DNA of 36,398 nucleotides, from the NCBI GenBank assembly GCA_016703765.1, contig JADJBL010000042.1, positions 1 to 36,398 of the forward strand, written 5' to 3'. The DNA comes from Saprospirales bacterium. GTDB lineage: Bacteria > Bacteroidota > Bacteroidia > Chitinophagales > Saprospiraceae. How positions within the stretch are numbered: position 1 is the stretch's first letter; every line of letters starts with the position of its first letter. A model generated the notes under the pieces. That model did no database searches. It saw nothing but the letters and a program-made list of their open reading frames with translations, and had not been told where the DNA came from. Shown piece by piece: positions 1 to 7,975 of the stretch. The position numbers were made by a program, and so were the translations under genes.

Positions 1-143
1 TTCGGGATGACAATCCCATGCCTTGCCAGCATCAGGGCATCCATAGCCTTGATTTGGCTATCATTCAAACCTTCGATTATTATTCCTTCCAGGCTTTGAC
101 CATCATTTGCCATTGCGATGGCTTCCTCAATTCCCACCTTCAT
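1..143 (-). CDS. Partial hypothetical protein (N-terminal 47 residues, runs off window)
   Basis: The reading frame opens with an ATG at 143 on the minus strand and stays open to the window edge, so only the N-terminus is visible. It starts MKVGIEEAIAMANDGQS and continues with an IEGLNDSQIKAMDAL stretch. The composition is soluble and mixed, without a signal peptide or membrane segment. I recognise no family. The start overlaps the end of another open frame (stop at 127-129), which would fit a small two-gene operon. Too short to assign a role. Confidence 0.45.
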   Translation of the reverse strand, partial: MKVGIEEAIAMANDGQSLEGIIIEGLNDSQIKAMDALMLARHGIVIP

Positions 144-618
144 TTTCTTTGTTTTTGGTGAATTTATTCTCAAGATAGGCTTTAATCTCCTTACGATCGG
201 CTTGCCTAGCTGAATTCCAGGCTCTCTTCCAGAATATGGTCGGCGGCTATTTCCACGCAGCCGCCTTCATGGAGGGAGACGCTGTCAGGGGGGATAGTTT
301 AAAGGTAGGGTTGTAGTAAAAAGGTTCTACAGTATATAAAATGCATCAGCCCATAGACAAGGTTTTAAACAAATGTCTCGGGCAATATATCATTGTCTAT
401 ACGGCTAGGCGTTGCTTCAGGGGGTCTTGTCGAGGGTTTATCCAGGTATTCAACCGAGACGCAATGTAATGCCTAATTCTTTCCGGAACTGGGACAAGAA
501 ATCCGGCTTTTTCAATGTATATTTGAGATATTCTCTTTATAAAATACTGACATGCAGATATTTAACATAGACGTGAATTGACCGTTTTTCCACTTTTAAC
601 TAAAACCTGCCCCGCATT
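144..618. other. Gene-poor stretch with possible coding remnants
   Basis: No complete gene is visible in these 475 bases. On the minus strand two short protein-like reading segments lie next to each other in different frames and neither has a start codon. One around 200-290 reads PPDSVSLHEGGCVEIAADHI. The other, about 127-243, reads WNSARQADRKEIKAYLENKF. Together they look like one small gene broken by a frameshift just upstream of the partial gene at 1-143. The rest (300-618) is AT-rich and I see nothing convincing in it. No clear TAnnTTTG box precedes the plus-strand gene that starts at 619. Confidence 0.3.
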
Positions 619-1959
619 ATGCCAAAAACAAAGGCGTTGGAGTTATTGGAGAAGATCCCTTTCAAACTGGATGAGCGGCTGCTTTTGCTCGTGAGCGAAG
701 CATTCGGGCTCAACAAGGCCGAGAAAGAAGCATTGATAACCTATTGGAAGCTGGGAAGGCAGCGTCTGCCCTGGAAACCCACCAGCCGAATCAACCGCAA
801 GTTGCCGGAAATACTCGACCAACTGATATTGCTGAACCAGCCCAGGGGTTTTAACTTTTGGGAGTCTTTTCAACTCTTAAAATGCTACAAGGAATATGGA
901 GCGGAGAAGAACTTCGACAGCGGGCTCAAGGAGCTGTTTAAGTCAGTGCAACATCCCGGCAATTACGACCACGATCATCGCTTGTACCTGTTCATGCTGA
1001 AGGAAACAGAGATATCCCTTCAAAGAGGGGTCCGGAAAAAGCTGGAAGATGTCGCCATCCTCGAGTCGCACCTCGACACCTTTTACCTCGAAAACAAGAT
1101 CAGATTGCTTTGCGAAAAACGCAACAGGTCCAATGTCTTTAATACCCCGTTCGAAGTAACGCCATTCGAGAGGAGTATTCGGCAGACCGAGTGTAAACTG
1201 GACTCCATCGGGGCCCAAATGTACTACGCGATATATCAAATGATCGCGAACATGGATGATAAGGCATACTATTTCCAGACCCGGGATATGTATAACAAAT
1301 ATGCGAAAAGATTCACTTCGGCATACTGCCTGTCCATCCGGTCGTACTTAATGAACCAGTGCATTCACTATTTTAATCAGGGCGACCTGGAATTCGCAGA
1401 GGAGTACCTGAATCATATCGATAGCCTCCTCAAAAACAAAGCCCTTTTTGTAAAGGAAGTTCTGACCCCCGCCTCCTACAAAAACATTACGACGGCAGGG
1501 CTTGCTGTGGGCAGGGAGGATTGGTTGGAAAAATTTATTAATAGCTACACCAGGTATCTTCCCGAAGCTACCCGAAGAGTAGCTTTTAATTATAACATTG
1601 CACAAATCCGATTTTCGAAAGGAGATTTACATGCGGCCCAGATATTGCTTCGTGGAGTTTCAGACATTGATACATTTTATCATATTGGGGTAGACAGATT
1701 AATGATAAAATTTTCTACCAACAAGGCAAATTTGAATTGATGAAAGCCAGATTTGTGGCCGTAAAAAATACTTCCAGCGAAACCAATCGATAAACGAACA
1801 AAACAAAACAAAGACCCTAACTTCATCAAATATCTCCAGCGATTGATGAAGGGCGAAAAAATCGATGTATCAGGCCCGGATTCCGGCCTATCGGTAACAG
1901 ACCTGCTTTGGTTTAAAAAAATTGGGGGATTATTGCTCGCGAAATCTGTCCAAAAATAA
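619..1959 (+). CDS. Helical hypothetical protein, frameshifted near C-terminus
   Basis: As written the frame ends at 1740 (373 residues), but the protein clearly continues. Adding one A in each of three A-runs (1707-1710, 1763-1768 and near 1809-1813) joins successive frames through FYQQGKFELMKARF, KKYFQRNQSINEQN and KDPNFIKYLQRLMKGE to a stop at 1957-1959, giving about 447 residues. Three single-base losses restore the original frame exactly. The protein has no signal peptide. It is rich in charged helices, with alternating aromatic and acidic positions such as FNQGDLEFAEEYLNHIDSLL that resemble TPR-type helical repeats. I do not recognise a named family or an enzymatic motif. I infer sequencing indels rather than a pseudogene, because the sequence beyond each break stays protein-like. 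Confidence 0.7.
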
Positions 1960-1978
1960 GACTTTTCGCGAGCAATAA
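1930..1978. repeat. 15-bp perfect inverted repeat at gene end
   Basis: Arms 1930-1944 and 1964-1978 (core ATTGCTCGCGAA / TTCGCGAGCAAT) are exact complements around a 19-nt loop containing the stop codon of the preceding gene. No T-run follows on either strand, so it is not a textbook intrinsic terminator. It lies between convergent genes and may still stop or protect transcripts. Confidence 0.6.
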
Positions 1979-2010
1979 AAACATTCAACCTCAACCCCTA
2001 AATCCTCAAA

Positions 2011-2121
2011 TTATACCCCCATCTGTCCATAGAAAGGCAACATAGGAACGGTTTTGAAGTCTTTCGCCATGCCCAGCCCCCGGAAAGCTTTCCCGGTAGG
2101 TTGCGGAATGCTTGAAATGCG
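2011..2121 (-). other. Possible 3' remnant of a lost gene
   Basis: The minus-strand frame ending at the TAA at 2011-2013 reads IPQPTGKAFRGLGMAKDFKT then VPMLPFYGQMGV before the stop. An in-frame TAA sits a few codons upstream and there is no sensible start, so this could be the tail of a gene whose front is gone, lying between the thermonuclease and its convergent neighbour. The alternative is chance open sequence. Low confidence. Confidence 0.2.
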
Positions 2122-2143
2122 AGACGATTATTCGAACATGGCC

Positions 2144-2608
2144 CTACTTCCCACCCCTCCATTCCCACGGCGCCACCGGATTTTTATCGGCCCAAAGCCC
2201 CTGGCGTGCGAGGCGGGCTTCTGTTTCCATCTCTGCCCAGCGGCGGTCCTTGTTATACCGTTTGAAATGCCAGGCCATACCGAGGCGCAACATCTCTTCA
2301 TTGACGCAGCGCCCATCTTCCAGCCACGCGACGGCGAGAACGCGGCCATAGCGATCCTTGCCGCGTTCTTCCAGGCGAACGACCTTTCCAAATATCATAT
2401 CTCCGAGTGCTTCGCCGGCCCGCTTGCCGAAGGCCTGGCCCCGCTCCGGGCAGTCGATGCCCTCCAGCCGCACGCGGATTTTCTCCCGCCCCTTCATCGC
2501 CGTAAACGTATCTCCATCGGCAATGCCGATGACTTTTATCTCGTCGGGCGCGACGGCAGGCCCGCAGGCGGCCAGGAGGAGGAGAAGGAATAAAAAGGGA
2601 ATTCGCAT
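2144..2608 (-). CDS. Thermonuclease-family (SNase-like) lipoprotein
   Basis: A 154-residue staphylococcal-nuclease-fold protein. Residues 4-15 form a hydrophobic export signal ending in a lipobox (LAAC, Cys15), so the mature enzyme should be lipid-anchored. The SNase active-site pattern is complete: Asp31-Gly-Asp33-Thr in the first metal-binding strand, Arg47 in VRLEGIDCPE with Asp52 and Glu55, and Arg89 in DRYGR. Enzymes of this family cleave DNA and RNA to 3'-phosphomononucleotides in a Ca2+-dependent way. Length matches the minimal catalytic domain plus signal. Its position as a lone gene between convergent neighbours suggests scavenging of extracellular nucleic acid, which is inference. 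A weak -7-like box (TATCTTTA) lies upstream at about 2637-2644. Confidence 0.9.
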   Translation of the reverse strand: MRIPFLFLLLLLAACGPAVAPDEIKVIGIADGDTFTAMKGREKIRVRLEGIDCPERGQAFGKRAGEALGDMIFGKVVRLEERGKDRYGRVLAVAWLEDGRCVNEEMLRLGMAWHFKRYNKDRRWAEMETEARLARQGLWADKNPVAPWEWRGGK

Positions 2609-2755
2609 TTTTACCAGCTGTTTTTCCGGTGTATGGCTAAAGATAAGGCGCCTGTATTATTTTTACCGATAGAAATAGTGTCCATAGGATAATTATGTGT
2701 TAAACGGCTATACACTTGTGTGTGATTGGTGTTTTGAGGAAATCGAATCAATTAA

Positions 2756-2982
2756 GATAAATATGACAACTGGAACCGGACCTGTATTGGCGCCCCTGAA
2801 TATAGAAACCATCAGGATAAAATGGTTGAATTAATCCGCCGGAACGGAGGGGAGATCAAAACCTCCACAGCCATTGTGACCGTTAATCCGGAGAAAAGTA
2901 TGTGACAGATGACAGGGGCAACAAGGCCGGATACGATAAACTGGTCTGGACGGCTGACAAGGTACTCAAGGCGAGGACATAA
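2756..2982 (+). pseudogene. Small gene remnant with one frameshift
   Basis: An open frame entered after a TAA at 2753-2755 reads DKYDNWNRTCIGAPEYRNHQ, then MVELIRRNGGEIKTSTAIVT from an internal ATG at 2822, to a TGA near 2898. Adding one base at the break continues with YVTDDRGNKAGYDKLVWTAD and stops at 2980-2982. The two halves fit together as one protein-like segment of about 75 residues. No family recognised, and there is no good start upstream. It could be a frameshifted short gene or the tail of a larger lost gene. Confidence 0.4.
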
Positions 2983-3055
2983 GCCGGAAGGTGCAAATTT
3001 TTTGCGCCCATCGATATTGTAACTTCGATCACATACTCCAACCCCCATCCTCCCT

Positions 3056-3063
3056 TATCTTTG
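3056..3063 (+). promoter_or_regulatory. Bacteroidota -7 box for trxA
   Basis: TATCTTTG matches the TAnnTTTG consensus of the Bacteroidota primary sigma factor exactly and lies 15 nt before the thioredoxin ATG. No convincing -33 TTG is placed at normal spacing, so the assignment rests on the -7 box. Confidence 0.5.
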
Positions 3064-3078
3064 TGAAAAATTTACGCT

Positions 3079-3438
3079 ATGTCAACCGTCAAAATGACCG
3101 CAGAAACGTTCAAAAACCAGGTTTTCGATTATACCACCGAGAAGGAATGGAATTTCAAGGGCGAGGTTCCGGCCATCATCGACTTCTATGCAGACTGGTG
3201 CGGGCCCTGTAAAATGGTAGCCCCCATCATGGAGGAGCTGTCGGAAGAATACAAGGACAAACTCGTCGTCTATAAAGTGGATACGGAGGTGGAAATGGAG
3301 CTGTCCTCTATTTTCGGCATCCGGAGCATCCCATCCCTTCTGTTCATCCCCAAGGAAGGACGCCCCATGATGCAGGCCGGCGCGCTTTCCAAGGCCGCTT
3401 TGAAGTCGATTATTGAGAAGGAGTTGGTGAAGAATTAG
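3079..3438 (+). CDS. trxA: Thioredoxin
   Basis: A 119-residue single-domain thioredoxin without a signal peptide, therefore cytoplasmic. The redox-active WCGPC motif is at residues 40-44, preceded by the usual buried Asp35 (IIDFYADWCGPC), and the cis-proline is Pro85 in IRSIPSLLF. It reduces protein disulfides using electrons from thioredoxin reductase, which is not in this window. An N-terminal extension of about ten residues relative to E. coli TrxA is common in Bacteroidota. It has its own promoter-like box at 3056-3063 and ends just before a strong bidirectional terminator, so it appears to be monocistronic. Confidence 0.95.
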   Translation: MSTVKMTAETFKNQVFDYTTEKEWNFKGEVPAIIDFYADWCGPCKMVAPIMEELSEEYKDKLVVYKVDTEVEMELSSIFGIRSIPSLLFIPKEGRPMMQAGALSKAALKSIIEKELVKN

Positions 3439-3460
3439 GCGCTGGTTGCCTTATTGCAAA

Positions 3461-3496
3461 AAAGAGGCCTTGCGGCATCCGCCGCAAGGCCTCTTT
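3461..3496. terminator. Bidirectional intrinsic terminator (repeat cassette copy 1)
   Basis: Perfect 16-bp arms (AAAGAGGCCTTGCGGC and its complement) flank a 4-nt loop (ATCC), with A- and T-rich ends on both sides. It lies between trxA (plus) and the convergent metalloprotease gene (minus) and can serve both. Near-identical copies occur at 6647-6682 and 7546-7584. Confidence 0.9.
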
Positions 3497-3506
3497 CACC
3501 TTCACT

Positions 3507-6500
3507 TCACCTCCTAAAAACCTCCCCCGCAGCTTGTCCACAAGCGGTCACTTGGTAGTAGTATACGCCTGAGGGAAAATCCTGCAAAGAGGCTTCGATC
3601 TGCCATGCCTTGCCGGTTTCCATGCCATAGGTTTGGTGCAACAGAAGCTTTCCTTCTTCATTGAACAGCACCAGGGTAGCCTCCTGGCAATTGGGAACAA
3701 TCCGGTCCAGGTCACCTGGCCGGAAGTGGGATTGGGAAAGCAATGCAGCCAGTCCCCATCTTTGAACTCCGCTGTGGAAGAGGGATTACCTTCCTGCGTC
3801 ACCGTTATAGTCACCTCCAGCCCATTTCCTGAAAGGATAACATTACCGGTGCGTGGATCGAGGTTTAGGTTCTCCGCACAACTCACCTGGAAGGCCCCAT
3901 CGCCTGTTCCGTTTCCGCTGGAGATGTTTATCCAATTGGCGCTGGCGCTGGCTTCCCAAGCCACGTTACCGTTAACTATCACCGCCTGCTCGGGCTGGCC
4001 TGATTGGTCGAAATCCAGTTGCAATAGAGATGCTTCCAGGAAAGGCACTGCGCCTGCCTGATCGACGGTTATTTCCACTTCCAGCCCATTTCCCGAAAGG
4101 ATGATGGTCGCAGTGCGCGGAGCGAGGTCCAGGTTTTCGGCGCAGGTCACGGAGAAAGCCCCCGCACCCGATCCAGCCCCATTGACGATGGTGACCCAAG
4201 CTGCCGCGCAGGTGGCTTCCCAGGGTACGTTGGCCTCGATCGTTATTTCTTGAGAAGGCAACCCGGTAGGGTCGAAGCCGAGTTGCAATAGAGATGCTTC
4301 AAGGTAGGGTATCGCGCCTTCCTGTTCGACCGTAATTTCCACTTCCAGCCCATTTCCAGAAAGGTTGATAGTAGCCGAACGCGGCGCGATTTCGGTGTTT
4401 TCCGAACACGTGACCGAGAAGGAACCGGACCCCGTCCCGGCGCCGTTGCCAATGCTTAGCCAGGTTGCTGCCGTTGTAGCGTTCCAGGCTATATTGGCAG
4501 CAGACACGTCTACTCCGGCAAAACCGCCCGCTGCCTGAAAATTGAGTTGGGTGGGGTTCGCGGAAATCTCCGGAATGGGAAGGATCTCAATCGAATAATC
4601 CTCCACTTCTCTTTCGCCGAACGCCTGGTTGCAGGGGAAGGGGAAAGCAAATGTGGCCATGCTGATCCTCATCCGGGTAGTACCGATGGGGATGCCCGCA
4701 GGTATATTGATATTTGCGGTAAAAGGCGCCGAGTTGGATCCGCTCAGTTGCAGGACCATCTCATTGAATTCCGTGAAATCGCCATCCTGATTGAAATCGA
4801 TCCAGACGCGCCAGTAGACGGTTTTGGGGTCTTCATTGGTACCCGCGGTAAGCTTGATGGGGTACGACGATCCCAATTCCACCTGAGCCTTCAGTGCGGT
4901 GAAATTGCTATAGCCATAGTCGTTGCCAGAGGTGTGTTTGAAACCGCCAAACTCGACCTTCTGTATCCAGTCATCCCAGGAAGACCCGTAGGAGTAGCAA
5001 TAGGGGTCGCCGCATCCTTCGGTAGTGATCAGCAGGGAGGGGGAGAAACCGGTGGTCTGGGTCCCACATCTGGCTTGCACCTGGATTTCATAATCTGTAC
5101 AGGGCGTCAAATTGTCCCAATAGATTTCAGGGTCTGTGTACCAGCCGCCGTTTACCCATGTCGTGGCCCCGACTTTCCGCTGCCGGGTCTGGTATTCCGT
5201 CACGCTGGGAGTTCCGGCCATTGAACCTGGATATGGGAATACCCTAATGCGGTCAATTCCGGAGTGGAAGGCGCCTGGCAGGGTATCCCGCAGGTCATCT
5301 CGATGGGGAGGGTGTTGTCGTATCCTCCTTCCTCGACGGGGAGCCAGCTGGCTGTACCCTCTTCCCGGTAGAAAATGCCGATCTGGTAGTCGCCGGGCGG
5401 AAATCCGGGGTTCGACAGGGTGAAATAGAGGGAAGGGAAAAAAAGCCGGCATTAAGGGTCGCCGGTCCCAACGTATCAATCCAGGCGAAAAAGTCACCTT
5501 CGGTATCCAAAAAGGCCGCCCCGAAATATGCGGTAATCCCTGCTTGTCCGAAATTGGCGATACCTGCTTGGACGTTTTGGGGCACTCCGCAGCTCATGAT
5601 GGAAGGACTTGGCTCGATAGCGGTTTGGAGCATTAGATAGGCCGTGTCGCCAAGCGATGACCCATCGCAGGTGAATTCACTCATGTAGGTCAGGGAGGTA
5701 ATAGTTCATCCTCCGGGTTTGCTGTGGGGAGAACAAAGTCTCCACGCATCCGGAGTAGCTCATGATGTTTTCGACATCGGGCTGGTAGGCGTCGCCCAAC
5801 GGGTCAGTCAGGGTTCCGACGTATTGGCAGTTATCGTCGGTGTAATACAACAGGTTAGGGTCTGCAGGGGTATCGCAAAGAAAATCGCCCGCGGACAAGC
5901 AGTTGGAGCCGTTGACGTATTCTTTCCCGTCGCCGAGCAAATCCTCATGGGTATGGTACAAACCCAGGAAGTGGCCCATCTCGTGGGCGAGCGTGAAGGT
6001 GTCGAAGAAATCATGACGAATCGCGATGTACTGGGATTGATTCCAGGGAAAAGATGCCCAGCCCGCAAAAATTGAGGGGGGTGGGGAACTAAAAGAATCG
6101 ACAACAAAAATGTTGACCACGTCCGGCTCGTTGTTTTGAGCCATCTCCGAGAGGGCAGGACCATACCCTTGGGAGACGGGATCGTTGGCCACGACGTAAA
6201 AATCGGAGTTATCGATGAAGTTGGGACCGCCGCAAAGAGAAAACTGCAAATTGGTCTGCGCAAAAAAGGCATTGAGCGTATCGATGCCCGGTATCACCAG
6301 ATCCGGCGACATGCCGCCGCTTCCGTCATCTTCCCTGATGATATGCACTTTTACGGGGATGACCTTGGGCGGCAGGTTGCCTTCCGGCATATCCGCCTTG
6401 AGTAGTTCAACCAGTGCGTCGTGATCTTTTTGGGGAGTTGGGTCGCTATCGAGCCGCAAAATGAGATGTTTTGAGAGAAAAGAGAGTGGGTAGCAGCCCA

Positions 6501-6532
6501 GGACAGGAGCAAGAGCAGAATGGTTTTTTCAT
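3507..6532 (-). CDS. Secreted M43-family metalloprotease with FnIII, GEVED, BACON repeats and T9SS sorting domain (frameshifted)
   Basis: Read as one protein of about 1,000 residues, now split by several indels. It starts at 6532 with MKK and a hydrophobic signal (ILLLLLSWAA, recovered by one extra A in the run 6524-6529); a second base is missing near 6458-6461. The catalytic part (5677-6459) carries HEMGHFLGLYH (about residues 184-194), the zinc-binding HExxHxxGxxH of pappalysin/cytophagalysin M43 peptidases, and a Met-turn in NIMSYSGC. Downstream fragments (5295-5684, 3548-5497, 3507-3743) give a fibronectin-III-like segment (TPCTDYEIQVQARCG), a GEVED domain ending in REVEDYSIEI with a DFNQDGDF turn, three BACON-type repeats each ending in an LSGNGLEVEITV-like strand, and a type A T9SS tail (FPNPTSGQV ... 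FPSGVYYYQV). Expected role: proteolysis outside the cell or on its surface after T9SS export. The BACON repeats may bind glycans. Convergent with trxA. Confidence 0.82.
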
Positions 6533-6646
6533 GAGGTTAGTATCGTGGGTGACTTGAAATCAGCTGAAAAATAAATTCATTTCTGCTGAACTTCCAAAAC
6601 CAGAGGATGGAAAATCCTGCCCGTTTCCGGCAAATTTATTGCAAAT

Positions 6647-6682
6647 AAAGAGGCCTTGCAGCATCCGCCGCAAGGCCTCTTT
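6647..6682 (-). terminator. Intrinsic terminator of the toxin-antitoxin operon (repeat cassette copy 2)
   Basis: Arms AAAGAGGCCTTGC (6647-6659) and GCAAGGCCTCTTT (6670-6682) form a strong hairpin followed on the minus strand by TTTATTTGC. It lies about 95 nt downstream of the small minus-strand gene ending at 6778. Hairpin and flanks closely resemble the copies at 3461 and 7546. Confidence 0.85.
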
Positions 6683-6690
6683 CTCACCCC

Positions 6691-6704
6691 TTCACTCTTC
6701 ACTA
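6691..6704. repeat. Heptamer tandem repeat TTCACTC/TTCACTA
   Basis: Two 7-bp units abut the terminator cassette. The same word occurs beside copy 3 (about 7584-7599) and before the regulator gene at 18317. On the minus strand it reads GTGAAGAGTGAAG. Confidence 0.5.
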
Positions 6705-6777
6705 ATTCATACCCGGTGGAGTTTAGTCGTTCCAGAATTGGAACTATCCAGGGCCAATGGGTCGTCATTACGCCAAC

Positions 6778-7186
6778 TCACTTCGAATGTAAAATTCGGT
6801 CAGTGTGATAGAGATCAACCACCAGCTTGTTCACTATGGCTTTCAGGTTGCCAGTATTTTGGATTAACCAATCTTTAACCGCTTTATCCTTAATCGACAG
6901 CTCTATAGTGATAATTTCCTCTTTATTATCCTCGGTAATACCTTTTGACGATAGGAGGTCCTTCAAACTCGTGTAATTTCCCTTCCCATTCTACTTCGTC
7001 AAAATCAGCGTCGTAAGCAATATCCTTCTCTTTGTACAGGATATTTTCTTTCGATACCAGAAACCCATTCTCAACCAACAGCAATGCGTCGCGAAAATTC
7101 AACCGTTTCTCCTCCAAATCAGACAATACAATATCATCAACTGATACGCCCTGTTTAATCAGGGCAATCACCTCCTCAGTTTTCAT
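6778..7186 (-). CDS. Putative antitoxin of the BrnT operon (one frameshifted gene or two overlapping genes)
   Basis: Two short frames overlap here. The first (6926-7198; a better start is the second ATG at 7186) encodes a basic/acidic N-terminal region (TEEVIALIKQGVSVDDIVLS) ending DADFDEVEWEGK. The second (6778-6966) has no ATG and begins inside the first, continuing SLKDLLSSKGITEDNKEEII then TIELSIKDKAVKDWL to a stop at 6778. Removing one base near 6965-6975 fuses them into about 133 residues. I infer one protein with a C-terminal ribbon-helix-helix-like or dimerisation segment (IITIELSIKDKAVKDWL). It does not look like canonical BrnA. Position directly after brnT, overlapping its stop by about 11 nt, supports a neutralising partner. 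The role is inferred from context only. Confidence 0.55.
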
Positions 7187-7484
7187 GGTCTTTTTCATCT
7201 GCAGCTCCTTTTAAAGAATAGCTAATATACTCCTTCATCTCATTCTTTCGCGCCTGCCGGGCAGAAATAATACGAATCGTAGTGTTCCTTATCGTAAACA
7301 CCACTGAGACAATGAATAGTTTCAAGGTTTTCCCAATGGCTACCCATCTTTCTTCTCCGTTAACCGTTTTCGCCTTGTCTATTATCGCATTACTGTCACC
7401 AAATACCTCTTTGGCTTGATCAAAGTCAATTCCATGCTTTTCCTTATTTGATGCTGACTTGTTCGAATCCCAGCTAAATTTCAT
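7176..7484 (-). CDS. brnT: BrnT family toxin
   Basis: A 102-residue protein starting at the ATG at 7484 (MKFSWDSNKSASNKEKHGID). The frame upstream of this ATG only translates the terminator hairpin and is not coding. The sequence follows the BrnT pattern (Pfam BrnT_toxin, RelE-like fold): an N-terminal F-x-W-D followed by the N..KHGIDFDQAKEVF block, then GEERWVAIGKTLKLFIVSVV, then RIISARQARKNEMKEY at the C-terminus. BrnT proteins are ribosome-independent ribonucleases that arrest growth by degrading mRNA, and are held inactive by a co-transcribed DNA-binding antitoxin. Here the toxin gene is first and overlaps the start of the partner gene. Base composition is lower in GC than neighbouring genes, consistent with horizontal acquisition (inference). 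Confidence 0.88.
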   Translation of the reverse strand: MKFSWDSNKSASNKEKHGIDFDQAKEVFGDSNAIIDKAKTVNGEERWVAIGKTLKLFIVSVVFTIRNTTIRIISARQARKNEMKEYISYSLKGAADEKDHEN

Positions 7485-7545
7485 GTCGTTTCTTTTACCT
7501 GTTAAAAGTACAAAAACAAAAATATTCAAACAAATTATTTCAAAT

Positions 7546-7584
7546 AAAGAGGCCTTGCAGCACCCGCCGCAAGGCCCTCTTTTA
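7546..7584 (-). terminator. Terminator downstream of tRNA-Leu (repeat cassette copy 3)
   Basis: The hairpin formed by AAAGAGGCCTTGC and GCAAGGCCCTCTTTT, with one bulged base, is followed on the minus strand by TTTATTTGAAAT. It lies about 25 nt after the tRNA-Leu 3' end and before brnT, so it should end the tRNA transcript. TTCACTC heptamers (about 7584-7599) separate it from the tRNA. Confidence 0.8.
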
Positions 7585-7606
7585 CTCTTCACTCTTCACA
7601 AAAAAG

Positions 7607-7956
7607 TACCCGGAGCGGGACTTGAACCCGCACAGCCTACTGGCCACAGGATTTTCTTACGCACTTCGGCTTTCGCCGCCCCCAATTTTATATCGGAGTT
7701 CGTGGTCTGGACTATCCCTTCGCCATGCCCCGCCGAAGCAGGGGGTTAGGCGCCTCCCGTCTAGTCTCTACACCTACCTTCGCTGCGCTTCGGCAGGCAA
7801 GCCTGCCTTCGCAAAGCGAAGGATTGGCTCGGGATTGCCATCTCCGGTTTTAGCCAGAGGAAGGTTTCCCCGAATTTGAGAGGTTCTGCATCTCGGGTTT
7901 CCCCGGGAGCACTCAATGATCTAAGTCCTGCGTGTCTACCATTCCACCATCCGGGC
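7607..7956 (-). tRNA. tRNA-Leu(UAA) interrupted by a group I intron
   Basis: Exon 1 is 7923-7956 (acceptor GCCCGGA, D-arm, CAGGA anticodon 5' stem, then C-U-U34) and exon 2 is 7607-7655 (A35-A36, then AA, TCCTG closing the anticodon stem, a long variable arm built on GCC-AGTA-GGC, T-arm GCGGG TTCAAGT CCCGC, acceptor TCCGGGT, discriminator A). Spliced length is 83 nt. The anticodon UAA is restored only when the 267 nt between U34 and A35 are removed. CCA is not encoded. A TATTTTTG box is just upstream and a terminator just downstream, so it is an independent unit. It decodes UUA/UUG leucine codons. Confidence 0.95.
7656..7922 (-). ncRNA. Group I intron (IC3-like) in tRNA-Leu(UAA)
   Basis: The 267-nt insertion sits exactly between anticodon positions 34 and 35. 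The 5' exon ends in U and the intron ends in G (omega-G), as group I splicing requires. Exon ACUU can pair with GAGU shortly inside the intron, giving P1 with a U-G wobble at the splice site. Recognisable core blocks in order on the minus strand are CTCTCAAATTCGGGGAAACC, GGCAATCCCGAGCCAA, the R element AGAGACTAGACGGGAG (about 7756-7772) and the S element GATAGTCC (about 7709-7716), which pair GACTA/TAGTC to form P7, then GGCGAAAGCC. From memory these closely match the cyanobacterial/plastid tRNA-Leu intron. No homing endonuclease ORF is present. The region between the last P4/P6-type block and R is filled by a 46-nt imperfect palindrome (7777-7822). Confidence 0.93.
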
Positions 7957-7975
7957 GGAAAGATCAATTACCCTG

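Noticed and set aside
2756..2982. Intact small plus-strand gene
   Set aside because: The two halves are in different frames and no upstream start exists, so it is reported as a remnant.
4547..5224. Plus-strand open frame inside the metalloprotease
   Set aside because: It is antisense to recognisable GEVED sequence and has no protein-family features.
6577..6768. Small cysteine-containing ORF (PCGGCCKASLF)
   Set aside because: It is a translation of the terminator hairpin; the same peptide appears in front of brnT for the same reason.
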